Origin: Alcaligenes faecalis
Lineage (GTDB): Bacteria > Pseudomonadota > Gammaproteobacteria > Burkholderiales > Burkholderiaceae_B
DNA length: 64,000 bases
Direction of reading: 5' to 3'
Assembly (NCBI RefSeq): GCF_041521385.1
Contig: NZ_CP168006.1
Location: 3,853,648 to 3,917,647 of the forward strand
Part shown: positions 8,322-16,810 of the stretch, piece by piece
Layout: each line of letters begins with the position of its first letter
Position numbering within the stretch: position 1 is the first letter of the stretch
Program-made: the position numbers and the translations under genes
Notes under the pieces: generated by a model
The model's input: the letters and a program-made list of their open reading frames with translations, nothing else
Told to the model about the DNA's origin: nothing
Databases searched by the model: none

Positions 8322-9749
8322 ATGTTGAAACAAGATGTCGCCCTTCATTTTCGAGATGCTCTTCAGATCGGTCTCGAGATTCGACAGGGCCGATTCAGCG
8401 CCCGGCACGTTGCCACTTATTTTCTGGACCGTATCGAGCGTGCCGCCGAGCTCAATGCCTTTAGTGTGATCACAGCCGAGCGCGCCTTGGCACAAGCAGA
8501 CGCGGCCGATCGTCTGCTGGCTGCTGGCATCGTGCTCGGGCCCTTTCATGGTGTGCCCGTTGTGGTCAAGGATAGTATGCAATGGGAAGGAACCGAGGCG
8601 ACTCTGGGTTCGCAAAGCCGTGCCGGCACGATCAGTACGCAGACGGCCACCGTACTGCGTTCGCTAACTGCACAAGGCATGGTGGTGCTGGGCAAAACCA
8701 GAATGACTGAGTTCGCCTTCGGTTTGTCTGGACAGAACCTGACCCAGGGGACGGCACGTAATCCGTGGGATGCCACGGTAGCCCGCGCTCCGGGTGGCTC
8801 GTCCAGTGGGAGTGGCGTGGCGGTAGCGGCCGGTTTGGCGCCCATCGCCATGGGAGGGGATACCGGTGGTTCAGTGCGCGCGCCTGCCACATTGAATGGC
8901 CTTGTGGGTTATAAGCCTTCGACCGGAATGATCAGTTGCGCGGGCAGCTTGCCCTTGTCTGCGACCCTGGATGTTCTGGGGCCGATTGCTCGTAGTGTGG
9001 CCGATGCACGCCAGTTGGCGGCTGTATTGGCGGGGCCGGACATAGCAGACCCCTCGACTTTGGCTTTGCCCGCCGCTTGTGTGGCCGCCCTGCGTGCACA
9101 TGCGGCACCGATACATAGCCCCATTGCGGTATTGGATGCCCAGGCCTGGCCCGCCACCTTGGACCACGCAACGCAATTGAGTTGGCAGGACACGCTGGAT
9201 CGCCTGCTAGCGGCGGGCCTGGAGATACAAACGTGGACACCACCGCCCACTTTATCGTTTACCCGTTTGGCAGACGATAATTCAATTGTGCTTGCCTATG
9301 AGGCCTATCGTTATTATGGTGAGCTTGCCACTGATTCTCGACAAGTCTTGTGGCCGGTGGTGCGGGACCGTATTCTGGCAGGCGGGATGATTGATAGCGC
9401 GTCTTATGAGGCCGCTTTACAAAGACGCAGGGCCGACATGCACACTTTTGCGCAAGCAATGCAGGGGTGGGCCGCCTTGTTGATGCCCGCTTGTGATCAG
9501 GTGGCCCAAGGGCTGGATCCCGAGGATGTCCGGCATGCGGGCTTGGGGAAGTTACTGCGTCCCGGCAACTTCTTGGGAGCAGCGGCCATTTCCCTGCCTA
9601 CCGGCTTTGATGAGCCGGGCTTGCCCACAGGCGTTCAATTACTGACACCGCGTGGACACGATGCGGCCTTGCTCGATTGTGCCCATCTTGTTGAACATGC
9701 GCTTGGCCGACTTTCTCGCTATCCGGATTTGGGACACTGGGGGCTATAA
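8322..9749 (+). CDS. Amidase signature family hydrolase
   Basis: 475-residue enzyme hydrolysing a carboxamide to the acid and ammonia. The Ser-cisSer-Lys triad is complete: Lys83 in VVVKDSM, cis-Ser about 160 in APGGSSSGSG, and nucleophile Ser184 in GGDTGGSVRAPA, followed by NGLVGYKPS. It resembles GatA in this core, but no gatB or gatC gene is near and the C-terminal half is divergent, so a stand-alone catabolic amidase is more likely than a tRNA amidotransferase. It is probably co-transcribed with the preceding MFS transporter. The substrate cannot be read from the sequence. Confidence 0.88.
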   Translation: MLKQDVALHFRDALQIGLEIRQGRFSARHVATYFLDRIERAAELNAFSVITAERALAQADAADRLLAAGIVLGPFHGVPVVVKDSMQWEGTEATLGSQSRAGTISTQTATVLRSLTAQGMVVLGKTRMTEFAFGLSGQNLTQGTARNPWDATVARAPGGSSSGSGVAVAAGLAPIAMGGDTGGSVRAPATLNGLVGYKPSTGMISCAGSLPLSATLDVLGPIARSVADARQLAAVLAGPDIADPSTLALPAACVAALRAHAAPIHSPIAVLDAQAWPATLDHATQLSWQDTLDRLLAAGLEIQTWTPPPTLSFTRLADDNSIVLAYEAYRYYGELATDSRQVLWPVVRDRILAGGMIDSASYEAALQRRRADMHTFAQAMQGWAALLMPACDQVAQGLDPEDVRHAGLGKLLRPGNFLGAAAISLPTGFDEPGLPTGVQLLTPRGHDAALLDCAHLVEHALGRLSRYPDLGHWGL

Positions 9750-9800
9750 ATCCTATGTGTTTCAGTCAGGCGGCTGGACGGCGTATGAGGTAACAGCATC

Positions 9801-9820
9801 AGCCCCCGAAGCAGGGGCTT
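9801..9820. terminator. Weak bidirectional hairpin between convergent genes
   Basis: AGCCCC (9801-9806) and GGGGCT (9814-9819) form a short stem between the converging amidase and lipoprotein genes; the T tract is poor. Confidence 0.4.
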
Positions 9821-9843
9821 GTGCTGTCTTTGGAGTCGAAGGC

Positions 9844-10470
9844 TTAGCCGCGTTTGAACAAACGCTCGTGCATCCAGCCGTCGTTGGTCAGAATCAGAGC
9901 GGCTTTACCCGAGATTTCCTCAGCCTTTGCCTGCTTCGCAAAGTTTCTGTAAGTGGCGCCAATCCCCTCGGATTGGGCCCAGTCTTCTGCATCTTCCAGC
10001 TTGAAGCGATAGTTTACTTGTGAGACTTTGACACCCATCATGTCGCTGGGCTCAGTAAAGTTGTCTACCGCTACAACGGTGAATTTACCTGTGCAAAAGG
10101 CATCGTGTCCGCCCATTGTGTTGGCCCCGTTCGGAACCAGGAATTTTTGGCCGGTTTCAGTCAACTGATACTCGGAGCCCGGTTCCATCTTGTTACCGAA
10201 CATCGCTTTGACTTCGGTATCGCGTTTGCTGAGTAAGCCGGCTTCTACCAACGCATCGGCCCGTTCTTTGCTGCTGCCTATCGTGCCACGATTGGATAGC
10301 GTAAATGGCGAGCCCTTTGCCGGAATGGCAGCACATAGTCCCTTTTGAGTATCCAGATACGTTTGAATCGCCGTGCTGAAATTGCTTTTATTGGCATCTT
10401 TGGCACTACCGCAGGCGGCAAGCAAAACGATAGCACTGCTCATGGCGGCGATTTTGATGACGGTATGCAA
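9844..10470 (-). CDS. Lipoprotein of unknown function
   Basis: About 208 residues. The N terminus is a lipoprotein signal (IAAMSSAIVLLAACGSAKD) with the lipidated Cys in LAAC, so the mature protein is membrane-anchored. The rest is hydrophilic with no domain I recognise; it contains the stretch YQLTETGQKFLVPN and ends in GWMHERLFKRG. I prefer a TTG start at 10470 because AGGGG lies 9 bp before it; a longer reading to 10497 (also TTG) would run through that site. Upstream (10565-10629) are several copies of a TAAGAGACGT-like word that could control it. Confidence 0.6.
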   Translation of the reverse strand: MHTVIKIAAMSSAIVLLAACGSAKDANKSNFSTAIQTYLDTQKGLCAAIPAKGSPFTLSNRGTIGSSKERADALVEAGLLSKRDTEVKAMFGNKMEPGSEYQLTETGQKFLVPNGANTMGGHDAFCTGKFTVVAVDNFTEPSDMMGVKVSQVNYRFKLEDAEDWAQSEGIGATYRNFAKQAKAEEISGKAALILTNDGWMHERLFKRG

Positions 10471-10564
10471 AACAAACTTCCCCTGTAGGTTAAACAATCG
10501 GTCGCCTAGTATAGCGGCGTCGTCGGTGCTATTTTGGGCAACGCTGTTTTAGCAGTGTGTCTAA

Positions 10565-10629
10565 ATGTCTCTTGTTAAGGGGCTCCGTCTTTAGCGTGTA
10601 AGAGACGTGATGGATTGCCTAAGAGACGT
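10565..10629. repeat. Iterated TAAGAGACGT words upstream of the lipoprotein gene
   Basis: TAAGAGACGT is exact at 10599-10608 and 10620-10629, spaced 21 bp (two helical turns). Inverted, weaker forms occur at 10565-10574 (ATGTCTCTTG) and near 10585-10594. Spacing and location suggest a regulator-binding array. Confidence 0.5.
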
Positions 10630-10731
10630 CCATGCCGCGCGACTTATGCGAATGTAGTTGGCGTTGGCTTGGTTGCGGTTGCCCAGCTCAGACTAGGTGA
10701 GCCGGGCAACAGCGTGCAAAAAGGCCTGGGT

Positions 10732-11142
10732 TTAATCCAGCATGGCCTCCGCTTCAATCTCGATCAACCATTCCGGACGGGCCAGACCATGGATCAGAAT
10801 CCAGGATGAGGGCGGGGGATTGACGGGGAAGCGTTTGAGCAATGCGGCGGCAATGGCCTCTTGCTCTTGGGGCGAGCTGGCATCTTCCCGAATGAAAATC
10901 CGCAGCATGATGACTTGGTCGATGGTGCCGCCTGCTTCAGCCAGAACCCGTTCTATATTGTCCAGTGCCGCGTCGGTTTGTTCGCGCATACCGCCGCTGA
11001 CGGTTTGCTCTTGGGCGTCGACTCCCACTTGGCCGGACAGCATGACACGGCGTTGGCCGGTAACAACCAGACCTTGGCTAAAACCATATTGCAAAGAATT
11101 GAATACAGTGGGCGGGTTAAGGGCGCTTTTAGTCATCTTCAT
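10732..11142 (-). CDS. RidA family protein
   Basis: 136-residue member of the RidA/YjgF superfamily, whose archetype hydrolyses reactive enamine/imine intermediates formed by PLP enzymes. Seen are the N-terminal YGFSQGLVVTGQRRVMLSGQ, the NIERVLAEAGGTIDQVIMLRIFI helix-strand pair and the C-terminal PEWLIEIEAEAM. The arginine that marks imine-hydrolysing RidA proteins is not obvious near the end (GLARPEWLIEIEAEAMLD), so this may be a divergent subgroup with another role. Start: ATG at 11142, with a second ATG two codons later; a GTG reading at 11178 adds 12 residues. None has a strong ribosome site. Confidence 0.82.
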   Translation of the reverse strand: MKMTKSALNPPTVFNSLQYGFSQGLVVTGQRRVMLSGQVGVDAQEQTVSGGMREQTDAALDNIERVLAEAGGTIDQVIMLRIFIREDASSPQEQEAIAAALLKRFPVNPPPSSWILIHGLARPEWLIEIEAEAMLD

Positions 11143-11331
11143 AAACACATAAAAAGTCAGTTGAGGTGGTGTATTCACGCACCAGGGGCGTATCTTGGGG
11201 CTTTATGTCAGAAGACAAGAGTAGAGCCGGGAATGGGGGCTTAACCGGTTTGAGGACGTCTTACATCGGCTTGCTGTCATTGGCTGATCCAGCCGCTAAA
11301 ATGACATGTCTACCTACCTAAAGAGGCGCAT

Positions 11332-11751
11332 ATGGAAAACGACAAGTCCATGATTCACGGCAAATGCCTGTGCGGTGCCGTTTCAATCCGTGTTCAGCAA
11401 GACAAGCCTTCGGTCAGTGCGTGTCATTGTGGCATCTGTCGCCATTGGTCCGGTGGTCCGTTCCTGTCGCTGGAGTCCCATGGAATCCCGGTGGTCGAAG
11501 GGGAGGAGCACGTACGCTCCTATGCTTCCTCGGAGTGGGCGGAGCGCAGTTTTTGTGCTGTATGCGGCACGCATTTGTTTTACCGGCTCAAGGCGGGTGG
11601 TTTTCATGCTATTTCTGCTGGCTTGTTCAAGGATAGTGGGAGCTGGCCGTTCGCGCTGCAGGTCTTTATTGATGATAAACCTGATAACTATGCGTTTGCT
11701 AATAAAACGCGGGAGATGACGGGCGAAGAGGTAGTGAAGTTGTTTTCCTGA
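11332..11751 (+). CDS. GFA/CENP-V family zinc protein
   Basis: 139-residue protein of the glutathione-dependent formaldehyde-activating (GFA) family, a beta-fold that binds zinc through cysteines. The expected pattern is present: GKCLCGAV, then CHCGICRHWSGGPF, then FCAVCGTHLFY. Some relatives speed the reaction of formaldehyde with glutathione, but most members have unknown substrates, and no formaldehyde dehydrogenase lies nearby. GAGG lies 7 bp before the ATG. The lipocalin gene follows within about 30 bp in the same direction and may share its transcript. Confidence 0.88.
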   Translation: MENDKSMIHGKCLCGAVSIRVQQDKPSVSACHCGICRHWSGGPFLSLESHGIPVVEGEEHVRSYASSEWAERSFCAVCGTHLFYRLKAGGFHAISAGLFKDSGSWPFALQVFIDDKPDNYAFANKTREMTGEEVVKLFS

Positions 11752-11781
11752 TCCTGGTTCATGTACAAGGACAACGCTGTG

Positions 11782-12321
11782 ATGAAACCAATCCTTTTCC
11801 TGTCGCTGTCTGCGTTACTGGCCGCTTGCGCCTCTTCCAACGCTGACCTTGCGACTCAGCAAGACGTAGACCTGAACAGATACATGGGCACCTGGTACGA
11901 GCAGGCGCGTTTGCCCAATAGTTTTCAGCGCGAGTGCGCCGGGGATGTGCAAGCCAATTACGTGATGGAAGCCGACAAGACGATTACCGTTACCAACCGC
12001 TGCCAGGGTGTGGACGGAAAAGAGCAGGAAGCCATTGGTCAAGGGCGACTGTCCAGTAGTATGGAACCTGCGGATCCGGCAATATTGGAAGTGCGCTTTG
12101 CTCCGAAGTGGTTGTCCTGGTTTCCCATGGTCTGGGGCGATTACTGGATCATGAAGCTGGAAGGGGACTATCAATACTCTTTAGTCGGGACACCGGACAG
12201 GAAATATCTCTGGGTTCTATCCAGGGAAAAACAGGCTGATCCGCAGGTCGTGAACCAATTGCTGGATTACGCAGCCGCGCAAGGCTTCGCGGTGCAAAAG
12301 GTAGTACCGACCAACAAGTAG
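11782..12321 (+). CDS. blc: Outer-membrane lipocalin, Blc-like
   Basis: 179-residue lipoprotein of the bacterial lipocalin family, which binds fatty acids or lysophospholipids at the outer membrane. From the chosen ATG the protein begins with a signal peptide whose lipidated Cys is in LAACASS. The lipocalin signature DLNRYMGTWYEQARLPNSFQ follows. Further family marks are VTNRCQGVDGK, LEVRFAP and the C-terminal RKYLWVLSREKQADPQ. An upstream in-frame ATG at 11761 would put seven charged residues before the signal and is less likely. Confidence 0.9.
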   Translation: MKPILFLSLSALLAACASSNADLATQQDVDLNRYMGTWYEQARLPNSFQRECAGDVQANYVMEADKTITVTNRCQGVDGKEQEAIGQGRLSSSMEPADPAILEVRFAPKWLSWFPMVWGDYWIMKLEGDYQYSLVGTPDRKYLWVLSREKQADPQVVNQLLDYAAAQGFAVQKVVPTNK

Positions 12322-12437
12322 CGCGTATTCGGTAATGGCTCGATCAACACCTGCATAAATCAAAGCATCTCCTTAGGGTTTTTAGTAATAAGCATGGGGA
12401 AATTAGATCGTTTTGAATAGCTTGTGGCTGTGGTCGA

Positions 12438-12474
12438 ATGGCACGACGGTATGTATCGGACGTGCCATTTTTTT
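12438..12474 (+). terminator. Hairpin with T run just before the ABC importer
   Basis: ATGGCACG (12438-12445) pairs with CGTGCCAT (12461-12468), followed by seven T's. It ends 18 bp before the binding-protein start and 117 bp after the lipocalin stop, so it is either the end of the lipocalin transcript or an attenuator in the ABC operon leader. Confidence 0.65.
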
Positions 12475-12491
12475 ATCGGAATGTTTTTACT

Positions 12492-13301
12492 ATGAAGTCG
12501 TTTTTAAGCATTGCCGCGACCCTTACCCTGGCGTTGGTGGCTGGCGTGGCCCAGGCTGATCGTCTGGATGACATCAAGAAAACGGGTGTCTTGAAAGTAG
12601 CGTCTTTCGACAGCAATCCACCGTTTGGTTTTGTGGATCAGAAGTCCCGTCAGATCACAGGTCTGGATGTGGATTTTGCCCAGGCTCTGGCTGACAAGCT
12701 AGGCGTGAAGCTGGAAGTCTTGCCAACCAATCCGGCCAATCGTGTGCCGCTGCTGACGTCCAATAAAGTAGACCTGGTTCTGGCCAACTTCACCATCACG
12801 CAAGAGCGCGCCAAGCAGGTTGATTTCAGCATTCCGTACTTTGCATCAGGCCAGCAGTTCCTGGCTAAAAAAGGCGTCTTGTCCTCGCCCGAGCAGTTGA
12901 ACTCGCTGCGTATTGGCGTGGATAAAGGGACGGTCAATGAGATCGTCCTGCGTGAAAAATACCCTCAGGCCAAGCTGGTGGCCTATGACGATACGCCCTT
13001 CGCCTTTACCGCTTTGCGTAACGGCAATGTACAAGCCATCACTCAGGATGGTCCCAAGCTGATTGGTTTGCTGGCCAATGTGCCGGACAAGGAAAACTAT
13101 GAAATCCCGGCCTTCAGCATTTCCGAGGACTTGATCGGCATTGGTATCCCCAAGGGCGAGACAGCACTGAAGTCTTTTGTGGATGAAACCTTGCTGGAGC
13201 TGGAAACCCAGGGCAAGGCACAAGCCATTTACGACGTCTGGTTTGGCCCTCAGTCCAAAACGCCGCTGGAGCGTTTGTACCGCATCGGTCAGCAACAGTA
13301 A
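12492..13301 (+). CDS. Amino acid ABC transporter, periplasmic binding protein
   Basis: 269-residue solute-binding protein (SBP_bac_3 family). A Sec signal peptide ends in VAGVAQA, after which the mature protein starts with DRLDDIKKTGVLKVASFDSN. The family signature GLDVDFAQALADKLGVKLE and the hinge region DLVLANFTITQERAKQVDFS are clear. It is the first gene of a four-gene polar amino acid uptake system with two permeases and an ATPase. Binding-site residues suggest a polar amino acid such as glutamine, glutamate, aspartate or cysteine, but I cannot choose. Start: ATG 12492, because the signal peptide begins there; an upstream frame from 12438 runs through a hairpin. Confidence 0.93.
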   Translation: MKSFLSIAATLTLALVAGVAQADRLDDIKKTGVLKVASFDSNPPFGFVDQKSRQITGLDVDFAQALADKLGVKLEVLPTNPANRVPLLTSNKVDLVLANFTITQERAKQVDFSIPYFASGQQFLAKKGVLSSPEQLNSLRIGVDKGTVNEIVLREKYPQAKLVAYDDTPFAFTALRNGNVQAITQDGPKLIGLLANVPDKENYEIPAFSISEDLIGIGIPKGETALKSFVDETLLELETQGKAQAIYDVWFGPQSKTPLERLYRIGQQQ

Positions 13302-13317
13302 GTCATCACTTGCTTGC

Positions 13318-13349
13318 AGGCCAGCCTTGAATGTTCAGGCTGGCCTTTT
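13318..13349 (+). terminator. Intercistronic hairpin after the binding-protein gene
   Basis: AGGCCAGCCT (13318-13327) and AGGCTGGCCT (13337-13346) plus a short T run. Placed between the binding protein and the permeases, it would let the binding protein be made in excess by partial termination or 3' protection. Confidence 0.75.
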
Positions 13350-13403
13350 CCTGTTTGTGTTTTTAACAGCGGGATCGCTTGATCCTGCTTTTTGGTGTTT
13401 GCT

Positions 13404-14141
13404 ATGCCGTCTTCTGATTTCTGGCTGGCACCCCACTATGTGGGCTGGTTGCTTCAAGGGTTCTGGGTCACGATTCAGCTCTCTTTAGTCGTCTCCTTCG
13501 CTGCAACTGTTTTGGGTTTTCTGGTGTGTATTGCCAGACTGTCGCCCTTTGCCTGCTTGGCCTGGCCGGTACGTGCTTACCTGAGTCTGTTCCGTAATAC
13601 ACCCTTATTGGTGCAATTGTTCTTCTGGTATTTCGGGGCCTCGGCCTTGATGCCGCCGGAGCTGGTTCAATGGTTGAATACTCAGCATGTCTTGCAGTTG
13701 GTCTTGTTCGATGTGCATTGGCCCAGTTTCGAGATGCTGGCCGCCTTTGTGGGTTTGACGATCTACACCACGGCGTTTGTGGCTGAAGAGTTCCGCTCCG
13801 GCGTGCGGGCAGTGCGCAAAGGTCAATGGGCAGCAGCAGCCTCCTTGGGCATGTCGTCCATGCAGGTCTGGCGCTATGTAGTGATGCCGCAGGCTTTGCG
13901 TAATACCTTTCCCTCGCTGATCGGGCAGTACATGAATGTCATCAAGAACACCTCGCTGACCATGGCTATCGGCTTGGCAGAGCTGTCGTATGCCTCCCGT
14001 CAGGTGGAAACTGAAACCTTCAAGACTTTCCAGTCCTTTGGGATTGCGACGCTGTTGTATGTCTTGCTGGTCATGCTGGTGGAAGTGGGTGGGCAGTGGT
14101 TGCAGCGTCATCGTCTGCAAGTGAGAGGTGGGCTGTCATGA
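13404..14141 (+). CDS. Amino acid ABC transporter permease (first)
   Basis: 245-residue inner-membrane permease of the HisM/GlnP type. It has an N-terminal helix, then the conserved PVRAYLSLFRNTPLLVQLFFWYF segment, and the EAA loop contacting the ATPase (EEFRSGVRAVRKGQWAAAASLGMSS, with the MPQALRNTFPSL stretch after it). It works with the second permease and ATPase encoded directly downstream. Start: ATG 13404; a TTG four codons earlier is possible. Its TGA overlaps the next ATG (ATGA), indicating coupling. Confidence 0.92.
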   Translation: MPSSDFWLAPHYVGWLLQGFWVTIQLSLVVSFAATVLGFLVCIARLSPFACLAWPVRAYLSLFRNTPLLVQLFFWYFGASALMPPELVQWLNTQHVLQLVLFDVHWPSFEMLAAFVGLTIYTTAFVAEEFRSGVRAVRKGQWAAAASLGMSSMQVWRYVVMPQALRNTFPSLIGQYMNVIKNTSLTMAIGLAELSYASRQVETETFKTFQSFGIATLLYVLLVMLVEVGGQWLQRHRLQVRGGLS

Positions 14142-14836
14142 ACTTCGACGTAATTCATGACAATCTGCTGTACTTCCTGGTGGGGGCGTATCCGCATGGC
14201 CCTTTAGGTGGGGCGGCGCTGACGCTTTTGTTAAGCGTGCTATCGGCTAGCTTGTCCGCCGTTCTGGGGCTGGTTTTTGGGGTGGCTCTGGTTTTGAGCC
14301 GCGGTGTGGCGCATACCGCTTTGCTGCTGTTTCTGGGCTTTTTCCGCGCCATCCCCGTCATCATGCTGATTTTCTGGGTGTATTTTCTACTGCCCATTCT
14401 GTTCAAGGTGGATGTGCCGGGCTTGTTTACCGTGGTCTGCGCCTTGTCCTTGATTGGCGGTGCGTATCTGGCGCACTCGGTGTTTGCGGGTATCAGCAGC
14501 TTGCCGGCGGGGCAATGGCAAGCGGGCAAGGCCTTGGGCCTGAAAACCGCTCAAATCATGAAGTCCATCATCCTGCCGCAAGCCTTGCCGGTGATGCTGC
14601 CTTCTTTTATTAATCAGTGGGTTGCCTTGATCAAGGACACCTCGCTGGCCTATGTCATTGGTGTGGCGGAGCTGTCTTTTGTTGCCACTCAGGTCAGCAA
14701 TCGGGTCATGGTGCACCCCACTGAAATCTTCTTGTTTGTCGGGCTGATGTACTACGTGATTTGCGCAACGCTGGAGTTGATTGCGAATCGGGTGGCCCGA
14801 CGTTATGACAAACATCTGCGACTGGATGGCAAATGA
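14138..14836 (+). CDS. Amino acid ABC transporter permease (second)
   Basis: 232-residue inner-membrane permease paired with the gene before it. The same domain features are present: [16 protein letters not shown], the EAA-type loop ([24 protein letters not shown]) and [25 protein letters not shown]. The ATG at 14138 overlaps the preceding TGA, and its own TGA overlaps the ATPase ATG (14833), so the three membrane-complex genes are tightly coupled. Confidence 0.92.
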   Translation: MNFDVIHDNLLYFLVGAYPHGPLGGAALTLLLSVLSASLSAVLGLVFGVALVLSRGVAHTALLLFLGFFRAIPVIMLIFWVYFLLPILFKVDVPGLFTVVCALSLIGGAYLAHSVFAGISSLPAGQWQAGKALGLKTAQIMKSIILPQALPVMLPSFINQWVALIKDTSLAYVIGVAELSFVATQVSNRVMVHPTEIFLFVGLMYYVICATLELIANRVARRYDKHLRLDGK

Positions 14837-15567
14837 TCCGTATCGATAGTGTTTCCAAGTGGTATGGCACGTTTCAGGTGCTCAGGGATTGCACGGCCCA
14901 AGTGGACCGTCAGGAAGTGGTGGTGGTGTGCGGGCCTTCGGGCTCAGGCAAATCCACCTTGTTGAAAACCGTCAATGGTCTGGAACCGTTTCAGCAGGGC
15001 AGGATTGTTGTGGATGGGATTTCCGTTGGTGACCCGGCAACGAATCTGCCAGACTTGCGCAGTCGGGTCGGGATGGTTTTTCAGAACTTCGAGCTGTTTC
15101 CACATTTGAATGTCGTGGCCAATCTGACCTTGGCACAACGTAAAGTGCTGGGCAGGAGTAGTGATGAAGCCAATGAGCGGGCCTTGCTGTACCTGGATCG
15201 CGTGGGCTTGAAAGCGATGGCGGATCGCTATCCGGCCAGCTTGTCGGGCGGGCAGCAACAGCGTGTCGCCATTGCACGGGCCTTGTGCATGGATCCGGTC
15301 TGCATGCTGTTTGATGAGCCTACCTCGGCCTTGGACCCGGAAATGGTTAACGAAGTGCTGGATGTGATGGTCAGCTTGGCGGAAGAGGGCATGACCATGA
15401 TGTGCGTCACCCATGAAATGGGCTTTGCCCGCAAAGTGGCGGATCGGATGATTTTCATGGATCAGGGCCAGATTCTGGAGGACGTGCCCACAGATGTGTT
15501 TTTTGGTGATCTGGAGGGCCGACCACAGCGCGTGCAAACCTTTTTGTCCAAGGAACTGCGTCTGTAG
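14833..15567 (+). CDS. Amino acid ABC transporter ATP-binding protein
   Basis: 244-residue ATPase of the GlnQ/HisP group that drives the importer. Walker A ([18 protein letters not shown]), the Q loop ([14 protein letters not shown]), the signature ([15 protein letters not shown]), Walker B ([14 protein letters not shown]) and the switch His ([15 protein letters not shown]) are all intact. Last gene of the operon; the pentanucleotide tract begins 35 bp after its stop. Confidence 0.95.
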   Translation: MIRIDSVSKWYGTFQVLRDCTAQVDRQEVVVVCGPSGSGKSTLLKTVNGLEPFQQGRIVVDGISVGDPATNLPDLRSRVGMVFQNFELFPHLNVVANLTLAQRKVLGRSSDEANERALLYLDRVGLKAMADRYPASLSGGQQQRVAIARALCMDPVCMLFDEPTSALDPEMVNEVLDVMVSLAEEGMTMMCVTHEMGFARKVADRMIFMDQGQILEDVPTDVFFGDLEGRPQRVQTFLSKELRL

Positions 15568-15601
15568 CTTGTGTCTTTGCTCGGCAACTGGTTTGATGAT
15601 T

Positions 15602-15693
15602 GCCAAGCCAAGCCAAGCCAAGCCAAGCCAAGCCAAGCCAAGCCAAGCCAAGCCAAGCCAAGCCAAGCCAAGCCAAGCCAAGCCAAGCCAAGC
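15602..15693. repeat. Perfect pentanucleotide tandem repeat, (GCCAA)18
   Basis: Eighteen uninterrupted GCCAA units (15602-15691) plus GC, in the gap between the ABC importer operon and a terminator. No coding frame with support crosses it; in the reverse direction it would encode a GLAWL-type repeat that I reject. Perfect tracts of this length usually vary in copy number by slipped-strand mispairing. Confidence 0.97.
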
Positions 15694-15730
15694 TGTGCGT
15701 AGCAGACGCTGGAGTGCGCATCCATAAAAA

Positions 15731-15765
15731 AAGCCCGCCTGTTGAAAAATGGGCGGGCTTTTTTA
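15731..15765. terminator. Bidirectional intrinsic terminator
   Basis: AAGCCCGCC (15731-15739) pairs with GGCGGGCTT (15752-15760), with A's before and T's after, so it works on both strands. It closes the ABC importer operon on the plus strand and the converging hypothetical gene on the minus strand. Confidence 0.92.
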
Positions 15766-15839
15766 TGAGCGAGTAATCCAGGCTTGATGAAACAGGGCTA
15801 ATGACATGCAAGCCCGGCCTGGAGTGTGTCGCGATGTAC

Positions 15840-16118
15840 TCAGGATCGCTGAGTGGGCGTGTCGAACGATTGCAGCAGAGATTCTGCTGCCAGTACGGCA
15901 CGGCGTGCCTGCTCGTGCTGATCATGCAGGGCCAGGTAACGTGCCTCGGCCTCATCGCCTCGCGCTACATCCCCTTTGTATGACTGCGCTACGTAGTTTG
16001 CGTACCAAATGGATTCGGCTACGGTCATACCTACAAACACTTCATGGTCGTCCTGATCTTGCGACAGGGCACGGATACCAGATAAATACGCCCGTTCACG
16101 GGGCTGAAATTCCAACAT
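15840..16118 (-). CDS. Hypothetical protein, about 92 residues
   Basis: I do not recognise this protein. It is acidic, soluble and probably all-helical: it opens with LEFQPRERAYLSGIRALSQD and continues with ESIWYANYVAQSYKGDVARG and alanine/glutamate-rich helices (EAEARYLALHDQHEQARRAV). There is no signal peptide or membrane segment. The start at 16118 is fixed by AAGGAG four bp before the ATG. It is a one-gene unit that ends at the shared terminator. Confidence 0.6.
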   Translation of the reverse strand: MLEFQPRERAYLSGIRALSQDQDDHEVFVGMTVAESIWYANYVAQSYKGDVARGDEAEARYLALHDQHEQARRAVLAAESLLQSFDTPTQRS

Positions 16119-16288
16119 AAGACTCCTTAGATAAGCCCCCATTGTAGTAGGTGGGGAAAATCAGGCCAGAGTTGTGCCGCGGATGCGGGTTCTATGGGGG
16201 CTGACAAGCGAGGGGATGAGTCGGATCACGGAACCTTGTAATGTCTATGGACTCTTAACGCTTGTATGAAAAATAGGAAAGGAAAATA

Positions 16289-16765
16289 ATGACGATGCTA
16301 CGTATAACGCTGACCGCGGGGCTGGTGTGGGTGTCTACCTCGGCTTTCGCCGCCAACGGGCAAGAAAATGCCCGTGTGGGGCGGGTTCATGTGCAGGCGG
16401 ACCGCATTGAAATGCTGGGGACGGATTCGTTGAAAGCGTCGGGCAATGTAGTGGTGATCGGCAAAGATAGCGTGATTCACAGTCAAGAGGCGCTCATTAG
16501 CCAAGAGGGTTCGGTCATTCAGGTGCAAGCCGTGCAGTCTGGGCAGGGCCAGGCGTCGAAGTTTGATCCGCTCAGCCTTCAAGGTGCTCGTGCGGCCGGG
16601 GGAGAAATGAGGCTGCAAAGAGAAGGGTATGTCGCAGTAAACACAAAAGGTTTGAGTACGACCTGGTGGAATCGTGTCAGCCAAACATGCGTTATGGTCA
16701 AGACCAGTCAAGGGCGCTATAGCGAGGTCAAGGTGCTTGCCGCTTCTGTGTGCATGGGCTCTTGA
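16289..16765 (+). CDS. Secreted protein resembling an LptA/OstA-type domain
   Basis: 158-residue exported protein with a signal peptide cleaved after STSAFA. The segment VHVQADRIEMLGTDSLKASGNVVVIGK followed by SQEALISQEGSVIQVQA (two stretches) has the rhythm of OstA-like beta-jellyroll repeats (polar, 'adrie...asGnVvi...'), as in LPS-transport proteins. The match is by eye only. The last third (WWNRVSQTCVMVKTSQGRYSEVKV) holds two of its cysteines. No lpt genes are near, so it is an orphan. The neighbour downstream (GTG 16811) may be co-transcribed. Confidence 0.55.
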   Translation: MTMLRITLTAGLVWVSTSAFAANGQENARVGRVHVQADRIEMLGTDSLKASGNVVVIGKDSVIHSQEALISQEGSVIQVQAVQSGQGQASKFDPLSLQGARAAGGEMRLQREGYVAVNTKGLSTTWWNRVSQTCVMVKTSQGRYSEVKVLAASVCMGS

Positions 16766-16810
16766 CGCGCCGTGTCTTGCTATCGCGCTGCAGGCTCTTT
16801 GGGATAAACC

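Noticed and set aside
15462..15725. Reading of the GCCAA tract as a GLAWL-repeat protein on the minus strand
   Set aside because: Any simple repeat gives open frames; no ribosome site, and the frame overlaps the ATPase gene and a terminator.
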